Below are positions 1 through 12,669 of a stretch of 64,000 nucleotides of DNA, piece after piece. The stretch is from Aulostomus chinensis (taxonomy: Eukaryota; Chordata; Actinopteri; Syngnathiformes; Aulostomidae). Below the pieces are notes generated by a model. It saw nothing but the letters and a program-made list of their open reading frames with translations, was not told the DNA's origin and searched no databases. The stretch covers positions 10,011,001 to 10,075,000 of the forward strand of contig JBBMOA010000013.1 of NCBI GenBank assembly GCA_037954235.1. Reading direction: 5' to 3'. How positions within the stretch are numbered: the stretch's first letter is position 1; the number at the start of each line of letters is the position of its first letter. The position numbers and the translations under genes were made by a program.

Positions 1-780
1 GTTCGTGCAGATTTGTATATTTGTCATTAGTCATGTGATGGGAAAATGACTGTTCAATGACAGAATTTCACTGGAGACAAAAACACATGAGGATAACAGC
101 GATACTGAGACGATAATTATACATAAGGCTTATCCTTGTCAAAGTGAGCCAGTAGTCACTAATCATGAGGTGTGACACACAGCAAGACACCCTGCTATTG
201 GTATGCAATGCACAAACACACACATATAATGACCCCTGCAGCACACAATGCTGCATTCTATATTTATACCTTCATCAGGGTTATAATCACCTCTACCAGT
301 TTACACAATGATGTGACAGATGATTGCTGCTGCATGACATGTTTCTTCGGGGTAGGCTATGGTGGTAGGTATGGACATGATCGTTCCTGTATAAGAAGTA
401 GAATTTACCCGATAGTTATTGATGTATTTGTTCTCTTTCTAAGTTTAACTAAGTATAAAACCACCAGCTGCCGCTTCATTGACATGGGTTTCTTTACGTT
501 GGTGTCTGAGGACGAATGTATCATAATCAACAAGTAGATTTGATTGACTTGGTAGAGATGCAGTGTGTTTAAAAATGGGAGTACAGCTCAAAATCCTGAT
601 AATGGTTTTATTTCCATGCATTGGGAACACTGCACATTATGGTCTAAATCAAAATATGAAGAAAAATGTATTAATCTTTTAATTACAGAAAATGAGCAAA
701 TATGAATATTGAGCTGTTCAAAAAAAAAAACCCAGTGTCTGCATTTTTCTTTACAAACGCAAATATAGATTTTTTTTTTT
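1..780. other. Window start, no gene seen
   Basis: AT-rich sequence with only short chance open frames, several rich in Cys/Thr/His from low-complexity DNA. No splice-consistent exon or recognisable motif was found. Confidence 0.5.
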
Positions 781-1960
781 TGGGGGGGGGGTGTATAGCA
801 TTCCTGTGAATCACTCAACTAATATTTTGTTGTATGACCACTGTTATCTGCTTCACATCTGTGTTGCATGGAGTCGACCAACTTCTGGCACCTGTGAACA
901 GCCCAGGATGATTTGACATCATTCCACAATTCCTCTACATTGCACAAACAGCATTTGATGTCACCCCACAAGTCTTCTTTCCGATTAAAGTCCGGGGATT
1001 GGGCTGGCCACGCCATTACTTTAATATTGTTGGTCCAAGATGCTGTTGTCTTCCCGGTGTGTTTGGGGTTGTTGTCTTGCTGAAACACCCAAAGGCATTT
1101 CCTCTCCAGCATAAAGTGACATGACCTCTTCAAGAATTCTCATATATGCGAACTGATCAATGATCCCTGGTATGTGATGAATACACCACAGTAAAGGAAA
1201 CCTCTCCATATCATGATGCGTGCACCACCATGCCCCACACTCTTCAGAGTGCACTGTGGATCGAATTCAGTGATAAGGGTTTGCCCCCGGACCCAAAAAG
1301 AACAATCTTACTTTCATCGGTCCTCAAAATGTTTCTCCATGTCTCTTTAGGCCTGTCCATGTGTTCTCTGGCCAATTGTATCTCTTCAGCACGTCTTTTT
1401 TTGAACAGTGGGAATTTGTGGAGGCTTCTCGCCAATCCATTAGCTTCACACGGGCATCTTCTGATTGTCACGGTACTCACGGGTAACTTCAGACTGTCTC
1501 TGATCAACCTGGAGCTGATCATTGGCTGAGACTTTGCCATTCGGTCTATTCTTTCATCCATTCCAAAGGTCGTCTTGCGTTTTCTTCCACGTCTCTCTGG
1601 TTTTGCTTTCCATTTTAAAGGTTTGGAGAGCATTGGAGCCGAGCAGCCTAACATTTTCTGCACTTGTTAATACATTTTCCCTTCTCCAATCAACATTTTT
1701 ATCAAAGTATGCTGTTCTCCTGAAAAATGTCTGGGACGATGCATTTTTCTCAGGTTTTCAAAGAGAAATCCATGTACAACATGTGCTGGCTTTATCCTTA
1801 AATAAGGGCAACCTGATTCACACCTGTTTTTTCAAAGAATGAATGACCTCACTAATTGAACTCCACTCTGCTATTATGTTGAACACGCCCCTTTTTATGA
1901 ATTATTCTATAACGCTGATGCAGGAGCATGGACATAAAAAATGTTGGGTCTTTTGTTTTT
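780..1960 (-). mobile_element. Decayed Tc1/mariner DNA transposon
   Basis: The transposase remnant is flanked by non-coding sequence of the kind seen around fish Tc1 elements: about 300 bases upstream of the start (1663-1960) and a G/T homopolymer-disrupted stretch past the stop (765-818). I could not match the two terminal inverted repeats by eye, so both limits are approximate. The element lies well downstream of gria1 and does not touch a gene. Confidence 0.7.
819..1663 (-). pseudogene. Broken Tc1/mariner transposase
   Basis: Three overlapping minus-strand frames together give a Tc1-like DDE transposase remnant. 1663-1244 holds the DNA-binding part (SRLIRDSLKLPVSTVTIRR) and the first catalytic Asp (ILRTDESKIVLFG). 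1254-1021 holds the middle (GIIDQFAYMRILEEVM..YAGEEMPL). 1133-819 holds the second Asp (FQQDNNPKHT), the AQSPDFN.KEDLW motif with the Glu, and the typical end RCQKLVDSMQHRCEA...TTKY. At least two frameshifts, plus a scrambled stretch near 1190-1260, mean no functional enzyme. The amino-terminal helix-turn-helix start is degraded. Confidence 0.93.
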
Positions 1961-3773
1961 CCATGATTCTACTACACCTACTTGTAAACTGCTTGCCATG
2001 TAGTAATATAATTTCTACCAAAAACAGTGATCGACCCGGTTCGTCATGTTGGACTGCCTTTATTGTGAACACAACTGTAAGGTCCAGGCCGAATGTGAAT
2101 GCCAAATTGAATGAGTTTTTGTTAATGCCCTCAAAAATACAATTCATTTTGGTTAGGGTACATTGATTCCTTGCATTTCAGTAGGGCTCTTCCACTGTTC
2201 AGTACTCAGGGCCCCAACTATGAGACATTTTAACTTCAGAATCAGACATTTTGCCAAAACTCCTTCACTGATGGGGCACTGTGATATGCAACCTGAAAAA
2301 ACACGGTCTTAATTGCAGCCCAAAAACAACAACAAAAATACCCAAAACAAACGCATCAAACATCTGTTGACGTGCGTGCTGCTACTTATTTAAAGTGTCA
2401 TCTATGTGAGAGAGGATGATTGTCACAGTCCTGTCTGAGCCTTATGGCCATGCAATTCTAGAATCTTTATTGGTCTGTATTTGTATTCCTGGTGGTGTTT
2501 TCTTGGTTTTCTTTTTTGTAGTTTGGGTTTCTTGTGTTTTCATGTTCTGGTTTGGTTTTGATTAATCTAGTCTGTTTTTCTTTTCTTTTTGTTTGTCTGT
2601 GTCTTCTACCCAATCAGCTGCTTCAGTGCCCTCCTGTTCCCCACCTGTTTCTCACTGTTTGATTAACTGAGTCTGATTGTCTGAGGCAGTCTTCGTCAGA
2701 TCCTTATGTCTTCATACCTGTGTTACTCTTCACCTATTTTGTCTCCCCAGCTGCTATTTTGGAACCTGCTTTGTTTTATTTGTGATTATCAAAGTCTTGA
2801 AGTTCTCTATATCCTGCATTCTCATTGTTGTCTGCCTTTTACTCCTCATCTATACGTCACCCTAACAATAATGACCCTGATGGAGGCGAAAGCCAACCAG
2901 CAGAGGAGAGAAAGGTATCTACCTTGTCTGGTTCTGGGGACAATGGAAAAGGAACAATGGTGCGCACATCCAAAAATACAAAAAGCCGTACAAAAAAATG
3001 ATCCACCTCAGACAAAGAATAATGATCCACATACCACTGAGCTCCTATTTCTGTTTTTTTTTTCCTGGGGACAATGGACAATAACTATATTTCCCAAAAA
3101 GTAAGTGAGTTTCTTGACGTATAACAGCGGGGCAACAATATGACAGTGGACGAGTTACTGGCTGAATTCATCAATCATTCCTTGGTGCATTTGGCATTCT
3201 GAGTTTGCTAATCAGTATCCTAAAAATGTTCCAGTAAAGATGATGTTAATCCAGAATGATAACATTACTGCCATGCAACTTGCAGTTGTAAAAACGAATG
3301 AGGTAGCAAGTGTCTAACAAATCCATTCAGGTTTTCTAGTTTCCCAACAGCTTCGATGATGAAATGAGAAATTATTTTTCAAGTTTGCTCAAATATATAT
3401 CTGAGTAACTCATTTCTTACCAATCATTTCCTTGAAAACTCCTTAGCACAGCCCCAGGAGATGTTAACAATCACTGGTAAACCTGTGATGAAATAAACAG
3501 AGTCTATTTGAGCCATTCAGATGAAAATGAAGCTAAAAAAAAAGAAGGAGGAGGAGGATGATGTACCAGATCAGACGCTTTTACATGGAAGAATAAATGA
3601 AGAGGAAGTGACTCTTTCCCAGCAGCCATCTGTAGGACCAGTTTACGTGCTGAATCACTGGAGAAAATCTTTGTGACTTATAAATCAAGACCGCAAGTTC
3701 ACATATTTTCTCCCCATGTTAAATAGGAGCTTTAAAAAAATAAAATAAAATAAAACATATCTATATATGTATA

Positions 3774-3818
<45 letters not shown>

Positions 3819-6800
3819 TTCTTCAAACTCTAAAATAACAAATTTCCATTCACTACGTAAAGCAATTGTGCCGATTCATGTCTGAATGCTGAATGTGTTA
3901 AGATAAAAAAACAAGACATTTAACAACCTGAAACACACAACTTGGGGAAATAAATAGGTTTCATTGATATCTGAATTAATCAGCGCTTTCTTGTGGAAAA
4001 AAACAAACTACCAAGTCAAGCACTAAGCAAATCAAACATTTCAAGTTGTGTTGTTGTTGTAGTTTTTTTGTACTAAATTTAGCATAAAAGAAAAGAAGCA
4101 GGTAGATATAGCGACATGTAGCCTAGCATTGTTCACTGGGTACAAGAAACTCACGGTTCACCTGTGATGGATTATATTATATCTCCCATTTAAATGTCTA
4201 AGTGCAAAACATGGGAAGTTCACGCTTCCTACTGAGAAATAACACATCATTGCTCCAAACTTTAAACCGTCTAATGAGAATGTTTTGTCTCTAGTTTGTG
4301 GTTCGTAGCGCTCTGCTCATGAATAAGAAAAGCAAGCGGCAACCACAAATCCCTGAGACACATAAGTTAAAATGCGTCTGTATTTGTCGGTGTGTTGATA
4401 CTTATTCATCATTTACGCGATTCAGCTATGGTCCATTTCTTAAAGGAGTACTTTGATGCTGGTAAGATAAACGTCTATTGAAACTGGGTCAGCTATGTAG
4501 TAGAAATGTGCATTAATATTTCACCTTTTTTCTTCTGCATATAGCAAAGCATTGAGTGTACAATAGGAAATTATGAGGATGCAAGGTTGGAGCCCTCATC
4601 ATCAAAGGCAACATAACAAAAATCACAGGAAACAACACTTTCCTTCCATCTTATTTTATAGATCATTAGAAATGGGGAAGCATTAGAATGCTACAAAAAA
4701 AAATGGCCTCGCTGTCCGACAAAAACTCAGTAGTCACATATGAGCAGTCGAAACCTTTTAGGGTGTCTCTTACAAAGTTTGAATTGGATGCGAACAACAG
4801 ACTAAGCGGTGTATATTAAAGTCGAAAACAGAATTTCCTGTCGCCACAAGGTTGCATTGTAAGTCTAAATAATCTTTACCGATAGATGTCTTCAGGGCAG
4901 GATATTAATCAAACATGAACTTTGAAACCAATCCGTCCATGTGGGGAGGAGTTCCAACAGTTTCCATTTTTCATAGCAAGACATAATTCACCAGCCAAGA
5001 CAACACAGTGAAAGCTCAAAGCCTTTTAAATGTAACATCACCCCGGGGTCGAGAATACACCACACCAACGTGAAGAGAATCAGATGAGGCCTGTGGGAAG
5101 AGTTGTTTAAGTCAAATCAAAATGGTGGACTTTCGGTTGCACATTGTTGTAGGTCTGGTCATGTTCTATGAGCCTACCAAATTTTGTGCATGTAGGTGAA
5201 ACTAATGTATTTTTGCTAAATTAAAAAAAAATAAAATTAAAAATTGGGGGGGGGGGGGGGGGCGCGGTTGAAGTATTTTTTTTTTTTGCATACCTGTACA
5301 CAAGACCAAAAAAAGCATGCATGCTTTTAGCAAGTTTGATACTTTACGGCTTTAAAAAAGATGATTCATTGTCACAGGAATAATGATTCCTTGCATTTCC
5401 AGAAGGCTCTCGCACTGTTGGGTGCTTGCGCCATGAAGCTACTGGCCTCTTCTGCCTCAATACAGCGAAGCCTCAAGCAAGTTTTTTGTGCCTCTGAGCA
5501 GGTTGTTTAAATATTCTAGTGAAGCGGCTCATATGCTTAATCCACTCAGTCGTCCATTTCATTTCCCCCACGTAGTTTGGCTCAGTGGAGTTTCACAAAC
5601 ATAAAAGAAATGCATCTGGGCCTGGACTATGGCCACCATACAAACGAATAAAATTTGCAAGCAGAACCACCTAGAAGCAGAAGAAACAACTGTACGGTGA
5701 GTGCTTCGTCAAACAACTTGTGATATAATATAGACTATAAGGCGAAGTATGGCAGATTTTATGTGTTACACGGAGCCCTGGAGCCGCCATACCGAGCGTT
5801 GCCTTATTTGAGGACATGGAAAGGCTAGTATATTGGGTTTTTTTCAAGCCCGCAAGATATAGCTTCTAAAAATAAAACAACTTAATTGGGGGGACATGTT
5901 ACATATTGTGACTACAAAATTTAGACCTTTTATTGGGCCTGAATAACCTTTATTGAATTCTGCCTTCTCTGGCAAACAGTGAATTTAATGGAATGTGTAT
6001 TTGCATCAGGGTGAGAATATCAGCCGAGTCTCACTGTCACATGCACGGCTGCACAAGACTTCATGTAAACTTCAGGTAGTTAAGTAGAATACATATATAA
6101 AAGGTAAGGTACATTAAACACAAATTAAAGAGTGGGTTGGCACACTTTTTTGCAGTACTTCAGTGCTGTAATTTATTTGATAATACTGTGAAAGCAGCAA
6201 ACGAAAGGTATACGCACTTATAGATAAATATTTTTTTATACACAAGTGATTGAAGCCACGTCGTGGGTTTTTTTTCCCGACAAGACCCATAACAGGATTT
6301 AGCACACATTATGAGATTAATTGGCACCGATGAGATAGTCTGATTACATAAAAATGAAGCAGAATTAATTCAGATATCTATTTCAAACAAGAAGTAGAAA
6401 ACATGAATGATGTAATAGAATGGCTGGACAATTGTAAAACCACTGTGTCAAATCCTTACGTGTGTTGACTGGAAAAACTACTGTTAAATCTGTGATATTT
6501 TACCTCAGGTTTCCAAAAGTGTCTGAAAATATACAAATCCATCAGCCAAAATAGGAACAGTACAATAAAAGTGAACATTATAATCGTCATGAAGGGAGAA
6601 ATAGAGTTAAACTCATTAGAAACCTTTCAGTTTAGTGGTTGAGCTGATTGGTGTAGCATATAGAGGATAGAGTATGAACTAGATGCCTATAATGTGTGCG
6701 AGCCAACCAGTCATGCAAGTAAAACATTTCCAATCGATCTAACGCTGTTATGTAACGCCTCAGGCCTCAAACCACTTTCATATTTTAATATGAGTTAAAT

Positions 6801-9800
6801 ATTACACTCAGCAAAAGTTAATGACTTTCAGAGGCATTCGCTTCATATTTGAGTGCAGGTCAGGATCATTTTGATGTGAAGTTTTTGTTCCCGTGACCTC
6901 TGAAGGACCCATGGATGCTGTGTTGTCTTTGTAAAGTTCCATTCCTGTTCTTAATTGTTTTAAGCCCCAGCAGCTCGCTAATACGACACTCTGGAGATGT
7001 TGGTTAGCAGACGGAACGTGCTGGTGTAGCTGCTTTGTTATGGTTGCTGCCTTCAAATGAAGCCAGTGAATTCACGTCACATGGACTTGTCAACTCTGTC
7101 AGCTTGACCCCTGATGAATGCAGCATTCATGTTGGCTCAATCTGACCTTAAATCAGTGCTTTTTTAAAAATTCTTTTTTCTCTTGCCTTTCATGTATAGC
7201 AGCCTGCCAGAGGTCATTTTTGTGGTTGCTTTTTTTAGATATTTTTTCATCCTCCTCCTATTTGAAACCATTCGTCTCATAGCATTAAATCACATGTGAG
7301 TCTAGTGGAAATAAAACAAATATACATTGTTTATTCCTTTATTCTTTTACAAAAGCATGATGACTTCCTTCCAGGACACTTTGGTTTGGAAAAAAAAAGT
7401 TTATTTCTCAAAAATCAGATTCTAAGAGTTATTTTGTTTTCTCCTTTAAACTGTGAACTAATTTATTAGCCATTGTTTTAATGTCAAAACTCATGTACAC
7501 CCTTTTTGTAGTTTAAAAAAAACAACAACAACAATAATAATGTTTCTGGCAAACAAACTGTGATTAGATTCCAATAATAAAATTCTGTGAAAAACAGAGA
7601 GGAAAAAAACAAAAACCAAAGAAATATTCAAATGGTCTTCAACTACAAGCGATTAAAAAATACAAATAGTTTTGAAACTGCAACAGTAAAAATAAATCAA
7701 CCCAAACTGGCTTTAAACAACAAGTGTCTACAGATTATTCAACATCAGTGTGTGTTCAACTTTTTTTTTTTTTTTTTACACTTGTCAGTGTATAACTCCT
7801 GGCACCGTAACCCTCCTGTATAATACAAACATTGAGAGTCTTTTTTTTTAAATTTTTTTATTAATTATTGTCTTTTTTACAAATCTGTTATGGCATATAA
7901 AACCTCCTTCTGAAGGTAAAGCCTCCTCTGAGGAGTGCTGTGCTGTGTTCTAATTAGTACAACGTCAGCACGAAAAGACGCATCGATGGAGAAAGGAAAA
8001 GTACTCACACCGGAACAAATTCAGGTACATTTAGGTGTGATTGGAGGGAGAAGAGACGTCATAAAGAGAAAAGCCTTTTATATATACATAATAGATGGAG
8101 ATGTGTTTGACTTCGAAAAACTCCAATTTTCTTCCTTCTCTGACAGAAACATTGGTCATCTTCGGTAACATACTTTTTTAAGCAGAAAATTTGAGGTGAA
8201 TGAAAAGCACGATGTGCGCCTGCTTTCTGCCGTGAAAGTCATAAACTGACATCAGCGAAAGTCCCATGACCAGCAACAACCTCCCTTTCACCATACAGAG
8301 TAAATTCACAGCTTTGCACTCGAGGATATCAACAACCTCATGTGTTTTACTGTGTATTTCAGGATGCTGTGTTGAATTTCTGTCACTTCTCCTTTGGATG
8401 CACCCAGTTCTCCCTCAACCTACTTTACTTGTGCAGATTTAACCCGCTCCTTTCCTGTTTTGTTGAGATTCTAACATTCCAGGTTCAGTTTTACTCCTTC
8501 GTGTTCGTTCACAGCTTTCATGTTTCTACCTTTAAGACGGCAGAGCTAAAAATGTAAGGTTGGGGATTTTGTCTTTTTTTTTTCTTTATGACCCAAAATG
8601 CCATAAAAAAAAGTGGAGAAAAAAACAACAACAACAAAGAATCAAATGACAAAAGAAGCAACAAAGAATGTGAGAAGTCTGAGCAGTCAAAGCCTGATAG
8701 GCTGTAGCTTATTCCTTTGTAAATGTAACACGTCGTTGAGATGTGCCGTTGCATTGTGGGGGGACACATTTCTTCATCATCTTCAGTGTTCGGTTATTTT
8801 GAGTAAAACCCAAGTACCCCATCTTAAAGCCAAAGATACTCCCTAGTGCACCAAGTTTGCAGCCAAGTGGTCCCTCAACGAATGCACTGCTATTCTACTG
8901 CCATTATTACCTCAGTGGTGCAGCTGGGTCATGCTTGCCAAGCTGGTTTAGGACTGACCATGTACTCTTTTAAATTCTACATCTTGTGTCATATTTCACA
9001 TTGTTATCTTGACCTTGTGTTAAACACAGGCCTCATTTTGGCATTTAACTGAACACCCACTTTTAGACGCACCTTAATAGATCTTAATTCACACTGGTAG
9101 AAAATAAATGCAGTATAAAACAACTGAATTTTAATAAAATCCCAAGTTTCTGTTGAATCGGTTGGTGCTGATTTCTTTTAATGCTCATTTGGCTGCAGTA
9201 TTAAAAGATGTTCCTCTCACTCCACCAGCGTTTGATTAACCAAAATTCACATAAATGGACTAAATATTGGAAACAGCTAGAGTATATTAATCTTTGACTG
9301 CACACTGCACAGTCTTAGAAATACATGATTCTTATTTCTGGTCCTTTCTGTGGGATTCTTAGTTGAAAACAATAGAGATGGAAAATATACAGTTTCATTT
9401 ACCAGGTCACAGCCTTACTCAGAGATTTTGAATGTTTTGGGGGAGAGAAAAAGAGATGATTTGAAGACCACTTCAGACAATAATAATTATTCCAACCGTT
9501 ATATTTTTAATGGTAGGAGAAGCATCAAGAAACTCATTGTCATCCTGTCTCTGCGCTGGTTTACATAAACAAATATATATATATATATATAACCCGATCA
9601 ATGCAGTACTGGAATGTTTTGTGGCATGATGGGATAATTCTTTTCAGGCTGTAACAGAGGCTGGCCTCTGTCATCGCTGTTGTTTACTTGACATGATCTC
9701 ATTTAATCACACATTTGAATACGTCGGCCATAGCATGCCTTCTCACGCTACCTCCCTTCAGAGCTAGCTGGCAACTGAGAGAGGAGGCCATCTCTCCATT

Positions 9801-10596
9801 TACAGACCTGCAGGAATAAGCTAAAAAAAGGAATGAGGGATATTTGTATATTTGCCTCTCGCTAACATGCCCAAATAGTCCTTCGAGAATGTCGATGGAT
9901 AGACTATGTATGTCACAACAATAGAGTACAGTTTAAGGTCACTCAGAACTGTTCATGGCCACAGAAGCACACTCCCTTCAACTTTTTATTTCACAGATCA
10001 TTGTTAGCATTTCAGCCCAATGACCAAATAATAGTGTAACTCCCTCTGATGTCCAAATCAATGACAAGTGTTTAGTGCATCGGTGAGAGTGGTCTTATGG
10101 CACAAAGACAAGGCATGACGTGTTAAATGAGGTGTAGCAGCGAGGCATGTTTGGCATGGCCTGGTGAACCGCCGCTGCTAAACAGCATTGAATCAAAGGA
10201 ACTAGTTTTTGACAAAGGTCTTACATTACAACATTGTAAACCATAGATTATAATCATAGAAACTGGCTATATGCTACACAGAGCACTTGGTCCTTCCAAA
10301 AATGTTGAAATGTGAGAGTGAGAGAGTGCAGGAAATGTCCCAAAAACAATATCGAATCATCAAAGCAAGTCCTCATCATTGCAATGTCTGTGCAAAGATG
10401 CGTTCTGCCAGCCATCAGAAAGCATCTAGGTAGTACAAGGTCAGCAGTAGAGGTGAAGGTATTGCACACGCAGACTAACAGCCCCATTGAAATGGCACAA
10501 CGCAGCAGGCGTCACACAGAAGAATCAAGTTCTTTTTTTTCTCACACATAAATGAACACTGTAAAAAATTCAAAAACGCCCCCCGTTGACAGCTTC
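1961..10596. other. 3' flank of gria1, no gene recognised
   Basis: About 8.6 kb of AT-rich DNA without any open frame resembling a known protein. It contains a (TA)n tract (3777-3815), a 17-base G run (5246-5262), long A/T homopolymers, and a short (about 45 bp) similar pair, 2165-2210 and 5385-5430 (both starting GATTCCTTGCATTTC), that suggests fragments of a dispersed repeat. The 5385-5900 region may be one repeat copy but only its start has a second copy here. Parts may be distal 3' UTR of gria1. Confidence 0.5.
3777..3815. repeat. (TA)n microsatellite
   Basis: Uninterrupted TA dinucleotides of about 39 bp in the 3' flank. Confidence 0.97.
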
Positions 10597-10866
10597 TTTA
10601 TTGCAGCACATTTCACGTCTTTTTTTTTCTCCTGGAATATCTCTTTTTTTTAACAAACATCCACTTATTAAAAAATGAAGTTTGTAAGGAGGGATTTTGA
10701 GAGTGCATTTTGGCAGTAAGTTGTTTGAGTTGGGCATGTCGACAGCCAGAAGAATAGATGGGTCAAACCAGACGGCCATGATTTTTTTTTTTTTTGAGGT
10801 CATTAGAGTCTTGTGCTCTTCCTGCCCCACCCTGCCTAATCCTCGCCTCCAGCACACTCTTGATGA
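10597..10866 (-). other. gria1: gria1 3' UTR (long-tail form), with polyadenylation hexamer
   Basis: An AATAAA hexamer (TTTATT on the plus strand at 10597-10602) lies 265 bases past the long-tail stop, giving a plausible short 3' UTR. The UTR contains homopolymer T and A tracts. Further AATAAA motifs occur downstream in the AT-rich flank, so longer UTRs are equally possible; neuronal receptor genes often use distal sites. The real cleavage site cannot be seen. Confidence 0.45.
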
Positions 10867-11034
10867 TCACATGCCAGAGGCACCCAGTCCCATGCTGGCG
10901 GTGTGGCTCATGCAGGGCAGTGTCTGAACGGTCTTGGGAAAGTCATGGGTGAGGAGTCGTCCATTCTCCCCGCCGCTCCCATTCCCACTCATCCTGGTCA
11001 GGGTGGAGCAGCGCATGGCGTCGTTGATGGATTG
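10867..11034 (-). CDS. gria1: gria1 last exon, long C-terminal tail
   Basis: After acceptor CTCCTGACAG the frame reads QSINDAMRCSTLTRMSGNGS, GGENGRLLTHDFPKTVQTLP, CMSHTASMGLGASGM, then TGA at 10867-10869. It aligns over its length with the mammalian GluA1 tail (QSINEAIRTSTLPRNSG..., GENGR, HDFPK, PCMSH, ending ATGL). The serine after the first Q corresponds to the CaMKII/PKC site S831, and the serine in TRMSG to the PKA site S845. The final S-G-M keeps a class I PDZ-type S/T-x-hydrophobic pattern in place of T-G-L. The mammalian GFCLIPQ start of this exon is not included. No longer in-frame start without a stop was found. Confidence 0.93.
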   Translation of the reverse strand, partial: QSINDAMRCSTLTRMSGNGSGGENGRLLTHDFPKTVQTLPCMSHTASMGLGASGM

Positions 11035-12000
11035 CTGTCAGGAGGACACAGATTCCATTAAGTGAGCAGACTGGAACACAAATGTCGCACAGACATGTAT
11101 TCTCTTCCTATTACTGGAACAAGAAAAGGTTTATGGTTAAAGCTGGCAGCGCACTTTAAAAAGTCATGAATCCTACTATGCAATTCCTCCAGTCTTTGTT
11201 ACGTGAATGTATGTGCAGAAGCACTGTTGATGTTAGAATGTGGTGCTGGCACGACAAGAAATTTAGGAGCAAAATGACCAATTAGGAGTCACAGGGTGCT
11301 GGTTTTCTTTATCGAGATCTGAGTGATAATGGCGGGAGGTAGACGGTGGTGCTGGCCCGTGTGCATCAATGTCCTGATTGTAACAAGTGGAGCAGAGCAA
11401 AGTGTGGGCCGTAAGAAGTGAGCTGAGTCTTCATTCATTGATGTAATAGCTCCATTAGCCAGTCTAGCACAATAAAAGCCAAAGCTGTCCTAATGATGTG
11501 TGATGCATGTGTGTGACCACATGCTTGTCTATGGCATCTATAGCTAATGAAATTGCGCAAGGCAAGTGTGGAGCAACTGGTGAGTGCTGCACGGCGACTG
11601 GAGGATTATGCCGGCCTCTAATTGGAGCGGCCTTGTTGTTTCTTTCAAGCCAAACAGCATAAAGGCACTGCAAGCTTAATAGGCCCCTCGCCAATCTCAT
11701 TAGCATACTGATCAGGTGCTACTTTTTAGGCTGATTAAAACAGAGGCAAACAAGATTCAGGAAGAAGAGCCCCGCTTGTGTCAGCCCTGTTTTAATTTTT
11801 CTGCCTTTTGAGATGAGGAATATATCAGCGAGGGGCTTTGATGTTGGGAAAAACGAATCAAAGGTTGCTTGTGTAAATTGATCCGTGACACAGATGACTA
11901 CTACCTATCACGCTGTTAGAGGTGGAACCCTAAAATTAAGCAACAAGTTCTTACTTTGAAACCTCTGAAAATGCAATAATTTGAGTTAGACTGTTCTAGG

Positions 12001-12399
12001 TTAAAGGAACACGCCAAAATTTTGGGGAATACTTTTATTTGCCCTCCTCCCAAGAGCCAGACAAAATGATAGATACCTTTCCTCTGCCCTGCACTGGAGA
12101 CCTGAGATGTACAGATATAGGATGACTGCTAGTTAGCTTCCCAAAATAAATGATAATGGATCGGAAGTGCTAGCCTACCTCTGTCAAAGGTCACTAAATA
12201 CATTTTTCTCCAAAACAGTCCTTGCCAGCATTACTAGAACGAAGGTTGTGTATATAATTCACTATGAGGCAACAAAACATTTGTTGATGACTAGAAGAGT
12301 CACTGTTGCTAATAATAATGGCTGATTTGTAGGAGAGGATGAGGAAGATTACTTGTAGAGAAACCCTGATTCTTGTCTATTTGAGTCAGAAAATATGTA

Positions 12400-12458
<59 letters not shown>

Positions 12459-12669
12459 TATGAACAATGGAACTACAGGTTTTGTAAGCTCAGCATGGAA
12501 GACAAGACTTCCCACCCACGAACATTCATTGTGCTAAGCTAACTAGCAGTCTCTGTGTCTCAACTCTTTAATGCGCTCACAGTAGAGAGAAGGGCACTGA
12601 TCATCTTGTCTGGTTCTGACGAGGATGACAGATCATCATATTTACCAAAATGTCAACGTGTTCCTTTAA
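12001..12669. mobile_element. TTAA-flanked MITE with terminal inverted repeats (copy 1)
   Basis: The segment starts TTAAAGGAACACG and ends CGTGTTCCTTTAA, so the outer 13 bases are a perfect inverted repeat, with weaker similarity continuing inward (CCAAAATTTTGG versus the complement of CCAAAATGTCAA). TTAA at each edge is the expected duplication of a piggyBac-type insertion. It has no coding capacity and contains a 44 bp (TA)n microsatellite (12403-12446). It lies in the intron between the M4 and long-tail exons. The same interior (GTGCTAAGCTAACTAGCAGTC) recurs in copy 2. Confidence 0.75.
12403..12458. repeat. (TA)n(CA)n compound microsatellite
   Basis: About 44 bp of TA followed by a CA run, inside the MITE at 12001-12669. 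Confidence 0.97.

Noticed and set aside
2706..3104. Plus-strand frame of 132 residues
   Set aside because: Low-complexity composition, no domain resemblance, sits in repeat-like DNA; most likely chance.
11035..11062. Upstream AG (TTCCAG) as an alternative acceptor for the long-tail exon
   Set aside because: Splicing there would put an in-frame stop (TGA) before QSIN; only the CTGACAG acceptor keeps the homologous frame.
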